From Nocardioides sp. JS614 (GTDB taxonomy: Bacteria; Actinomycetota; Actinomycetes; Propionibacteriales; Nocardioidaceae), in the NCBI RefSeq assembly GCF_000015265.1, contig NC_008699.1:806001-870000 (forward strand): a stretch of 64,000 nt of DNA, written 5' to 3'. Each line of letters opens with the position of its first letter. Positions within the stretch are counted from its first letter, which is position 1. Shown here piece by piece: positions 57,642 to 64,000 of this stretch. The notes under the pieces are model-generated. The model ran no database searches, was not told the origin of the DNA, and was given only the letters and a program-made list of their open reading frames with translations. Both the position numbers and the translations under genes were made by a program.

Positions 57642-58391
57642 ATGAGGGGACGGTTCAAGGGACGCATCGCGCTGGTCACGGGCGCGAGCCGAGGCATCGG
57701 GCTTGCGATCGCGAGCCGGATCGTCGACGAGAGCGGGCGGGTCTGCATCACCGGACGCAACGCCTTTGACCTCGCCGACGCCGTCGAGTCCTTGGGGGGA
57801 GTGGTCGAGCCATCGGCGTGGCCGGACGTGCCGACGACGTGGAGCACCAGGTGGCGACGACGGCCCACGTGGTCGAGGAGTTCGGCCGCCTCGACGTCCT
57901 CGTCAACAACACGGGCGTGAATCTCGCAGCCGGACCGCTGCTCGAGGCGGAAGCCCGGGGCGCGGGAAAGACCTTCGCGATCAACGTCCTAGCTGCACTT
58001 GGGTGGGTCCGTGCCGCTCGGGTCGCGGGACTGGGAGAGGGTGGAACTGTCGTCAACATCGCCTCCGTCGCCGGCCTCCGGCCCGCAGGCGGGATCGGGC
58101 TGTACGGCGCGCCCAAGGCCGCGCTGCTCCACCTCACTGGCCAGCTCGCCCACGAGTTGGCGCCGGCGATCCGTGTGAATGCCGTCGCTCCCGCCGTCGT
58201 GCGCACCCGCTTCGCTGATCCGCTCTTCGAGGGCAAGGAGGAGAGCGTCGCAGCCAGGTATCCGCTGGGTCGCCTAGGTGATCCCGCGGACGTCGCTGCC
58301 GCTGTCGCCTTCCTGGCCGCCGACAATGCCGCCCGGACGGCTGGCCAGGTGCTCCCTGGACGGCGTCCTGACGCTGAGCGGCGGTGCGTGA
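57642..58391 (+). pseudogene. Short-chain dehydrogenase with two compensating frameshifts
   Basis: The start GRIALVTGASRGIGLAIASR reads in one frame to about 57800. GVAGRADDVEHQVATTAHVV and LDVLVNNTGVNLAAGPLLEA follow in another frame, with catalytic YGAPKAA, to about 58350. The end SLDGVLTLSGGA returns to the first frame and stops at 58389-58391. The first shift falls at a run of six G (57794-57799) and fits the loss of one G; the second fits one extra base near 58352. The whole would be a normal SDR of about 250 residues. A sequencing error at the G run is possible. Confidence 0.8.
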
Positions 58392-58419
58392 GTCGATGAC
58401 GGTAGGAGGACAGACAATC

Positions 58420-58641
58420 ATGGTGATCCGAATTCTCCGCGAGTCCGCGGACGGCGAGCGTCGCGTTGCTGCGACTTCCAGCGCGGTCACCCGCCTCATC
58501 GGGCTGGGGTACGACGTGATGGTCGACCCGATGGCCTCGGGGTGCGCAGGCGTCCAGAACCCGCTCTTCTTCGGCCCCAACAGTTCGATGCTCTTCCGTG
58601 ACGCCAAGCAGCGCGTCGACGAACTGGTGCAGGAGCTGTGA
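58420..58641 (+). pseudogene. NAD(P) transhydrogenase remnant: alpha N-terminus joined to beta C-terminus
   Basis: A 73-residue reading frame. Its first part, VIRILRESADGERRVAATSS then VTRLIGLGYDVMVD, matches the N-terminus of the alpha subunit PntAA. Its last part, CAGVQNPLFFGPNSSMLFRD then AKQRVDELVQEL, matches the C-terminus of the beta subunit PntB. An in-frame deletion seems to have removed nearly the whole pntAA-pntAB-pntB operon, with the join near 58530. The frame has a good AGGAGG, but no transhydrogenase function can remain. Confidence 0.8.
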
Positions 58642-59693
58642 CCAACCTGTCCGCGCGCCAGATCGCGCGCCAGAGGGCTCTCCGGGCGTGGCTCGCTGCG
58701 GCCGGCTGGCCTCGCCCGGACTGCGACGGACAAACCGTGAGCGAGTTCGAGTCCCAGTTCATCGGGGCCGGCTGGCTGGAGATCGGGACGCCCGAAGGGC
58801 TCGGCGGACGCGGAGGAGGCTTGCTCGCCCTGGCCCTCACGGCCGAGGAGCTCAGCCGGGCGACCGCCCCATCCGGTGCGTGGCTCTCGACCGTGCTCGC
58901 CGTCGACGCCGTCGCTCGACACGAGGTGCTCGACCGTGCCCTGTTGGGGGAAGGTGCGGCGTGGTTGATTCCCGCATTTGGCGCCAGGGGGGGCGCGACC
59001 CTGGAGATCTCCGCCGCCGGTGACCTCACTGGTTGCCTGCCGGGCGTGCTCGCCGGCGACACCGCTCGCTGGCTCGTTGCACCGGTGCGCTGCGCCCACG
59101 GCCCCCAGCTCCGGCTGGTCGACGCCACGGATGCGAGGGTCTGCAGCCGGGCGTACGACCTGCTCGACCCGTCGCGCACCCTCGCTCATCTGAGCCTCGA
59201 CCGGGTGCCCAGCGAGCCGCTCGACGGCCCCGCCGTCGCCTTGCTTGCTGCCACTGCAGCTCGGGCGAATGTCTTGCTGGCCGCCGACGTCCTTGGCGCG
59301 GTCGAACGGTTGGTCGAGGTCGCAGCTGGCCACGGTCATGGTGTCCCGCGGGCCGTCCGCGCCAGCCTGGACGTCCTCCGTGGTGCCGTCCACCGAACCG
59401 CCCACGCGATCGACTCCAGGGCAGGTCGCGCGACGTGCTCGATGCCGCGCGTCGTGCCTCCCGTCGCCGATCTGGCGCAGTGGGCCAACACGGCCGGAGG
59501 CCTAGTGGCCGCGGCGGTCGCCACGATGAGCCGTGGGCAGCGGTCGACACTGAGGCAGCCACTCGAACGGGTACGACTCGATGTTCATCTGGCGGACGGA
59601 CTGGTCGGCAACGTACCAGAACACGACAGACATCTCGTACGTCCTCGTCGTCGGCAGGTAGTATGCCGACCCCAGGGAGCGAGGCCGGAGTGA
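58638..59693 (+). pseudogene. Degenerate acyl-CoA dehydrogenase-like gene
   Basis: An open frame of 351 residues. Up to about residue 225 it resembles a second-subunit acyl-CoA dehydrogenase: FIGAGWLEIGTPEGLGGRGG, LTAEELSRATAPSGAWLST and NVLLAADVLGAVERLVEVA. The family then continues with R.QFG.PIG.FQ, which is missing here. The remainder (HGVPRAVRASLDVLRGAVHR to the Arg-rich end VRPRRRQVVCRPQGARPE) has no family character. It starts with GTG overlapping the previous stop and ends in a GTGA overlap with a fragment, so the reading frame is old but its second half seems rearranged. Confidence 0.6.
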
Positions 59694-59761
59694 AGCCGCT
59701 CGAGGACATCAAGCTCGTGGACTTCGGCGCTTTGGGAGACCCTGTCGTCGGCGGCTGGTGA
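59690..59761 (+). pseudogene. Possible N-terminal fragment of a CaiB-type CoA-transferase
   Basis: GTG at 59690 overlaps the preceding stop. It reads VKPLEDIKLVDFGALGDPVV followed soon by a stop at 59759-59761. KPLE.I.LVDFG is the usual opening of family III CoA-transferases. Only 23 residues remain. This is a weak call based on a short match and on the GTGA coupling. Confidence 0.35.
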
Positions 59762-59961
59762 GCACTCCATCCGGGGAGGAGCGATATCTATAGCAGGGAG
59801 GTCGCAGCGCTGCTGACTCACGAGGTCGGCTGACGGCGAAGGCAAGGGGGGAACTCGCCGTGTCGGACGGCTCGACGGGCAAGGTGAGCCGGTGTGACTG
59901 CGTTGAGGTCACCATGTCTGGGCGTGCATGGATGGCGGTCATCGCGCGGGGTGATCGGCTA

Positions 59962-60193
59962 CGCGGCCGCGACGCGGAATCGGTAGCTGGTGACCTCGTC
60001 GTGCACGAGGAAGGTGTCGATGCCGTCGCGTGACCAGTGCAGGATCGGGACCCTGGTCGGTGATGTGGGTGGCGAGTTGGCCGACGAGGTGGGCCGGCAG
60101 GCCCAGGGTGCGGGGCTCGTTGTCCTTGGGGTCGTCACCACTTACGAACACACTCTCGTACGCCAGCTCGCTGAAGATCTTCCTGACACACAC
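59962..60193 (-). pseudogene. Tyrosine integrase remnant
   Basis: On the minus strand one frame reads DNEPRTLGLPAHLVGQLATH and another, directly after a frameshift, reads ILHWSRDGIDTFLVHDEVTS then YRFRVAAA and a stop. Together they match the conserved central part of phage-type tyrosine recombinases (K..PRT..LP..L...L..H; .L.W.RDG.P.....F..R.W). The catalytic HxxR and Tyr parts are gone. The remnant lies 1 kb from attR, where the integrase of the island would be expected. The rest of 59762-60353 shows no gene; a plus-strand tail (THVRYINRSEIPPGIALAER, ending at 60331) is unrecognised. Confidence 0.5.
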
Positions 60194-60353
60194 GTCCGAT
60201 ACATCAACCGTTCGGAGATCCCACCTGGCATCGCGTTGGCGGAGCGCTACAAGGAGAAGATGTCAGCCGTCGGCTCACTGAGCTCCGTGGACGAATCTGC
60301 CATCGACGACCTGCTCGGACCCCGGCCGTAGGTATACGAGGGTTTGCCCGGGG

Positions 60354-60931
60354 ATGTCATGGGTGATTCGCAGCGCCACCGAAGGAGACCGACCCGCGCT
60401 ACGCCGGTTCGAATGCGACTCTGGCGCCGACTGCCCTTCATGTGGTCCGACGGATGGAAACGAACACCAGCGCGAAGTCCAGGAATATCTGCGCCAGACT
60501 GCTCTCAATGCGGCGGCGCATGAAGCGCCGCACAACGATCACTCCTTACTTCTGCTCACGGACCCAACTGGAGGCCTTGCCGGAGCCATCGCCTACAAGC
60601 GAACTGAGTTCATGGTGCATGGCGAGGAGGTCGATGCCTTGAAGCTCGTGGTCGCTGGTCTCCGTGTCGACCTACACGGTTGTGAGGTTGCCGGTGACCG
60701 TCTTTCGTCGCACCTCATCGCTGCTGCGATTCGCGGACTCCCGAACCTCCACCGCGGCTGGTGACTGCTCGAGTGGCCATCTGCAACGTCCAGTCACGAT
60801 CGTTCGTCAGCCGACACGGCTTGGTGCTGAAACTGACCCAGATCGACCCCCGGTACGTTGATCTCGTGGGGAGATCCGAGGGCGTGATTGGCACTTTGCC
60901 GGCCCGGTTGGATGAGTCGTTGCCCGGCTAG
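60354..60931 (+). pseudogene. GNAT acetyltransferase-like gene with a frameshift
   Basis: MSWVIRSATEGDRPALRRFE then LLLLTDPTGGLAGAIAYKRT and ALKLVVAGLRVDLHGCEVAG fit the start and core of a GNAT protein. The frame stops at 60764, but another frame continues with LVTARVAICNVQSRSFVSRH and GLVLKLTQIDPRYVDLVG to a stop at 60929-60931, as the C-terminal part of such an enzyme would. One frameshift near 60750 therefore splits the gene. This end of the island is under decay. Confidence 0.6.
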
Positions 60932-60999
60932 TTCCGATACGCCTGTGATCTCAGAGCATGTCCAGGCGGTTCGTCCCGGCGTACCGAAATGTCAGCAGC

Positions 61000-61028
61000 A
61001 ATGAACTCCGAAGGCCACCGAGTTCATT
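61000..61028. repeat. Inverted repeat near attR
   Basis: AATGAACTC / GAGTTCATT, a perfect 9-bp inverted repeat with 11 bases between, lies 122 bp inside the right end of the island. It could be an integrase or excisionase arm site or a terminator. Apart from this and attR, 60932-61185 shows no gene. Confidence 0.4.
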
Positions 61029-61149
61029 CGAGGTGATGAGGTAGCGTTGACAGCCCCAAGATCTCAGATCCGTTGCAGGGCTGCAGATTGAGCGGCTTGG
61101 TTCAAGAGAGACCGAGATCCATCGAGGACTCTTCAGGGCTCGTCCTTCA

Positions 61150-61184
<35 letters not shown>

Positions 61185-61189
61185 ACGAG

Positions 61190-61228
61190 AAGGGCCGGTC
61201 TCAGCGCATCACGCTGAGACCAGCCCTT
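61190..61228 (+). terminator. Hairpin just outside attR, probably the original tRNA-Ala terminator
   Basis: Arms of 17 bases (AAGGGCCGGTCTCAGCG / CGCTGAGACCAGCCCTT, one mismatch) with a 5-base loop begin 6 bp after attR. This is the distance and strength expected of a terminator for the tRNA before the island entered. The following 61229-61500 shows no intact gene. Confidence 0.7.
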
Positions 61229-61500
61229 CGAGCGTGTGGACCGCGCCGACTCGACGATCGCCGTCCACGACGGGCGGCATACCGCCCGCCCCCTGCGCGG
61301 GTGATCGCCCGTGCTCGTCAACAAGTGCGCCGACGCGCCCGTCCTGGCCGTGATCCGGTCAGACGCCCGGCGTCAAGCCTCGGCGGGTACCGCCTCGCCG
61401 CGGTCGGCGACCGCCTGGACCGGCTCGGCCATCTGCACCGCGACCCTGCGCTTCGGGTCGACCTGGGAGGCGATGAACGCGCCGCCGAGGCGACCGGGTC

Positions 61501-61644
61501 GTGACGTTCGAAGGCACCCTCGTCGCCGCTGCCCGCATCCCGGACCCGCGGGCGCACGTCATCAACCGCTGCGGCCACTGGCCCCCGCTCGACCACGCCG
61601 ACGAGCTCAACCGCATCGTGGCTGGCTTCGTCCAGCACGGCTGA
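61501..61644 (+). pseudogene. C-terminal fragment of an alpha/beta hydrolase
   Basis: A frame from a GTG at 61501 reads VTFEGTLVAAARIPDPRAHV then INRCGHWPPLDHADELNRIV. It carries the catalytic His in RCGHWP near the end of alpha/beta hydrolases of the ring-cleavage (C-C hydrolase) type. The nucleophile part is absent upstream, so this is a remnant. It suggests that an aromatic degradation cluster existed here, in line with the Rieske oxygenase gene 1.3 kb on. Confidence 0.55.
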
Positions 61645-61677
61645 CGTCTCGCCGGCCGGAGGGCTGGGTCCGGAACG

Positions 61678-61911
61678 CTACTGGTCCTCCCCGTGCTCCA
61701 CGATCTGCAGCGCACCTGACGGGCACCGCGCCACCACGGCGCGCAGCTGGTCGGCGAGGTCGGGGGTGGCGGCCTCCCTCGGGTCGATCCACGGCCGGCG
61801 ACTGGTGTCGAACACCGCGGGCATGCCACGCACGCACACCGCGGAGTGGATGCACAGCTCCCGCTCGTCGGTGACGTCGACGAGCGGGCCGGTGTAGCGC
61901 TTACTGGTCAT
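61678..61911 (-). CDS. Small iron-sulfur protein (divergent single-cluster ferredoxin family)
   Basis: A 77-residue protein of the Fer4_19 type. It has Cys in ELCIHSAVCVRGMPAVFD and VARCPSGALQIVEHGEDQ, the pattern C.....C...C plus CPSGAL of the family. It overlaps the stop of the AhpD-like gene by 11 bases and is thus cotranscribed. It could pass electrons or simply bind a cluster; its partner is unknown. Confidence 0.85.
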   Translation of the reverse strand: MTSKRYTGPLVDVTDERELCIHSAVCVRGMPAVFDTSRRPWIDPREAATPDLADQLRAVVARCPSGALQIVEHGEDQ

Positions 61912-62410
61912 GGGTGTCCCTCCTGACGGGTGGCGCGCCGAACGACTCCCGGTGGGTGACCGGGTGGTGGCTGAGGATCGAGACCCGGTTGAACGCGTTG
62001 ATCATCGAGGCGGAGTAGACGAGCAGCGCGAGCTGGTCGTCGGTGAGGTCCTCGCGCAGCAGGTCGTAGTCGTCGTCGGACAGGTGCCCGTCGGCGACCC
62101 GGGTGACCGCCTCGGCGATCGCGAGGGCAGCCTCCTCGACCCTGGTGAACATCCCCGATTCGCGCCAGGCGGGCAGTACGGCGATCCGCTGCGGCGACTC
62201 GCCGGCGCGGAGGGCGAGGTGGGTGTGCAGGTGCAGGCAGAACGCGCACCCGTTGATCTGCGAGCACCGCAGGTTGACCAGCTCGAGCACCGCCCGGTCG
62301 ATGCCCAGGTCGGCGGCACGGCCCCTGATCTCCGTGGACACGTTCGCCATCGCGCCGTGGATCGCGGGCAGCTGCTTGTCGGCGTAGACCCACCGGCGGG
62401 TGTCCTCCAT
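61901..62410 (-). CDS. Carboxymuconolactone decarboxylase/AhpD-like protein
   Basis: A 169-residue protein of the AhpD superfamily. It contains LVNLRCSQINGCAFCLHLHT with the redox CxxC and His, EAALAIAEAVTRVADGHLSD and LALLVYSASMINAFNRVSIL. The layout fits alkylhydroperoxidase-type members with peroxidase activity through the Cys pair rather than true decarboxylases. It starts from an ATG with no overlap upstream and is followed by the ferredoxin gene. Confidence 0.9.
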   Translation of the reverse strand: MEDTRRWVYADKQLPAIHGAMANVSTEIRGRAADLGIDRAVLELVNLRCSQINGCAFCLHLHTHLALRAGESPQRIAVLPAWRESGMFTRVEEAALAIAEAVTRVADGHLSDDDYDLLREDLTDDQLALLVYSASMINAFNRVSILSHHPVTHRESFGAPPVRRDTHDQ

Positions 62411-62910
62411 GCCCCGACGGTACTCACCCGGCGAAGTGACGCCCGGCTATCCGTCGAAGCCGGCGCGCGTCTACCCAGCGCAGCTCGGTACTCGGGTGGT
62501 AGCGCTTGACCCAGTGGAAGGTGTTCTCGTCGGTGTGGGTGCATCTCCGCGCCCGTGGCCGCTAGCCGGGGCAGCAGGTCGCGGGTGTGCTGAACATGCC
62601 ATCGTTGCTGAAGGGAAAGGCGCTAGTGAAGTCGCGGATCTCGCCACCCCGCGGATGAGCTCCCGCGGCAGTGTGGCCGCCCTCTCTCGGCCCCACCCGA
62701 ACCGGAGCGGCCCGGGGGGAAGCATCGATCGAACCAGTTGATCAATGCGGCCGCTTTTGGTCTTTGTGGTCATTGAGTTCCTTCTCTAGCGTCAGGTCAG
62801 TCCGAGATCACCTCAACGACGAGCAACGACCAGTGAGTACCCGCGCGTCATTGATCACTGGTGTCTAGCGGTTCCTCGGGGTCAGTCGAAGACGGCATGA
62901 AGGTAGGGAC
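62411..62910. other. Intergenic region without supported gene
   Basis: Five hundred bases between divergent genes. On the minus strand 62460-62545 reads THTDENTFHWVKRYHPSTEL in an open frame that ends at a stop near 62425, possibly a gene remnant, but I cannot name it. The right part is less GC-rich (around 62740-62860) and contains the palindrome TTGATCAA (62738-62745), so it probably holds the promoter of the oxygenase gene. Confidence 0.5.
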
Positions 62911-64000
62911 ATGACCATCAGCGAATCCACGACCGGCAAGCCCCTCATCGGTTTGAGCAGGTGGAGCGACCGGGTGCTGGAGGACCGGGTCCATCGCACC
63001 TTGTACACGGACCCGGGGGTCTTTGCCGAAGAGATGGTCAGGGTCTTCGGTGGTGAGTCCTGGGTCTATCTCGGCCACGAGTCACAGGTGCCGGAGCCCA
63101 ACTCCTACCTCTCGGTCCGGATGGGGTTGCGCCCCCTGATCGTGACCCGCGACCGCGAGGGTGCTCTCCACGGCATCTTCAATCGCTGCGCGCACCGCGG
63201 TGCCACGATCTGTCGTGACGAGTCGGGTGTCGCGAAGAGCTTCCAGTGTCCCTACCACGGCTGGACGTTCCGCAACACCGGAGAACTGGTCGGGACGCCG
63301 TGGCCCGAGGGATACGGCAGCGGCTTCGACAAGTCCGAGTTCGGGCTCCGGAAGGTCAACCGCATCGAGACCTACCGGGGCTTCATCTTCGGCACCCTCA
63401 ACGACGAGGCCCCCTCGGTGCCGGACTGGCTCGGCCCCGCCACGACGTGGCTGGACTACTGGATCGATCGTGCTCCAGGGGGCGACGTCCGGGTTCGCAG
63501 CGGCGCCTTCCGGATGGGGTACCGCGGGAACTGGAAGCTGGCCTACGACAACGCCGGTGACGGATACCATCCGGCGTTCTCCCACCGCTCGCTGCTGGAG
63601 ATGGCGTCCAGGATGGGCGAGTCGAAGGACATGTCCTACTTCGGTCGCACGCCCGACGACGGGCCGCTCGCGGCCTACTCGCTCGGCAACGGTCACAGCG
63701 TGATCGACCAGCGGCCCGCCTATGACGGCCCGGGGAGCTTCTGGGCCAACCAGCGGCCGCAGCCGGGACGGGAGAAGCTCGAGGAGCTCATCCGTGAGCA
63801 GTACCCCGACCGTGCCGACGAGCTCCTGGACCTGTGCGTCGGCTCCCAGATCAACCTCAGCATCTTCCCGAACCTGCTCATCATCGGGAACCAGATCCAG
63901 GTCATCGAGCCCCTGGCCGTGAGCCGCACCCAGCTGACCTGGCACGCCACGTCGATCGGTGGGGTTCCCGAGGAGGTGAACACCGTCCGGATGCGCACCC
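62911..64000 (+). CDS. Rieske non-heme iron ring-hydroxylating oxygenase, large subunit (cut by window end)
   Basis: At least 363 residues are open to the window end. The N-terminal Rieske domain has NRCAHRGATICRDESG and FQCPYHGWTF (C.H...C..H). The catalytic domain has NWKLAYDNAGDGYHPAFSHR, with the family D..GD.YH..F.H motif that binds iron and links adjacent subunits. It starts MTISESTTGKPLIGLS at the ATG at 62911. It would dihydroxylate or demethylate an aromatic or related acid with a reductase partner encoded elsewhere. It lies outside the island. Confidence 0.93.
   Translation, partial: MTISESTTGKPLIGLSRWSDRVLEDRVHRTLYTDPGVFAEEMVRVFGGESWVYLGHESQVPEPNSYLSVRMGLRPLIVTRDREGALHGIFNRCAHRGATICRDESGVAKSFQCPYHGWTFRNTGELVGTPWPEGYGSGFDKSEFGLRKVNRIETYRGFIFGTLNDEAPSVPDWLGPATTWLDYWIDRAPGGDVRVRSGAFRMGYRGNWKLAYDNAGDGYHPAFSHRSLLEMASRMGESKDMSYFGRTPDDGPLAAYSLGNGHSVIDQRPAYDGPGSFWANQRPQPGREKLEELIREQYPDRADELLDLCVGSQINLSIFPNLLIIGNQIQVIEPLAVSRTQLTWHATSIGGVPEEVNTVRMRT

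Noticed and set aside
59554..59661. Short fragments that look protein-like on both strands (plus: SMFIWRTDWSATYQNT; minus: YEMSVVFWYVADQSVRQM)
   Set aside because: Both strands have G/C-rich third positions and neither fragment could be named or connected to a start, so neither is listed as a gene.
62471..62773. Minus-strand frame of 100 residues before the oxygenase gene
   Set aside because: Pro/Arg/Ala-rich composition without family motif, and it would overlap the likely oxygenase promoter.

Overview
The window is very GC-rich, with strong G/C preference at third codon positions, frequent GTG starts and ATGA/GTGA gene overlaps. Flagellar genes, an actinobacterial DtxR regulator, FbiC/FbiD coenzyme F420 genes and a gene order resembling mycobacterial mscL-fmdB-cyclo-ligase-galU-moeA-rimJ together suggest a motile actinomycete of the Nocardioides type (inference; no 16S rRNA is present).

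Region 1 (1-9974) is flagellar. fliF (partial), fliE, flgC and flgB read leftward, followed by a small unknown gene, fliS, fliD, flagellin fliC and the sigma factor fliA, also leftward. flgN-flgK-flgL-fliW-csrA read rightward. Three promoters share the pattern TCA(A/G)-box, N11, (G/T)CCGA(A/T)G, which fits control by the locally encoded FliA. The fliC leader has a hairpin with GGA in its loop, and its Shine-Dalgarno also contains GGA. This fits CsrA control relieved by FliW.

Region 2 (9975-33022) is ordinary chromosome. It holds a DHA2 drug exporter with a MarR regulator, an alpha-glucosidase, a thioesterase-like protein, a beta-propeller secreted protein, photolyase, a DtxR/IdeR regulator, a sirtuin, an oxidoreductase, tRNA-Arg(CCT), an LCP cell-wall ligase, MscL, an FmdB zinc ribbon, a penicillin-acylase-like hydrolase, 5-formyl-THF cyclo-ligase, a UDPGP-type uridylyltransferase, molybdenum-cofactor genes (moeA, moaC, mog-like) and an acetyltransferase. 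It ends with tRNA-Ala(CGC).

Region 3 (about 32986-61184) is a genomic island of about 28 kb inserted in tRNA-Ala. A perfect 35-bp copy of the tRNA 3' part flanks the far end, beside the decayed remains of a tyrosine integrase. The cargo is a catabolic and cofactor system. One operon holds a B12-dependent acyl-CoA mutase with highly atypical active-site residues, its B12 subunit and MeaB chaperone, an acyl-CoA ligase, an enoyl-CoA hydratase, a two-subunit acyl-CoA dehydrogenase and two nitroreductases. Next come a ribose-type ABC importer, two F420-dependent luciferase-like oxidoreductases, an alpha-methylacyl-CoA racemase and another hydratase. An F420 module follows: FbiC, FbiD and the F420:NADPH oxidoreductase. 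Five copies of a TAACGAACGTTCGTTA-type palindrome sit at the promoters, so one TetR protein probably controls the whole set. A second TetR has its own palindrome in front of another acyl-CoA dehydrogenase. The likely role is uptake and degradation of a branched, possibly heterocyclic or nitrogen-bearing, carboxylic compound through reductive F420 steps, beta-oxidation and carbon-skeleton rearrangement. The substrate cannot be read from sequence. The last 3.5 kb of the island is decaying (frameshifts, deletion fusions, fragments).

Region 4 (61185-64000) begins with a strong hairpin that was probably the original tRNA-Ala terminator. A hydrolase remnant, a ferredoxin, an AhpD-like protein and the start of a Rieske ring-hydroxylating oxygenase follow, the last cut by the window end.
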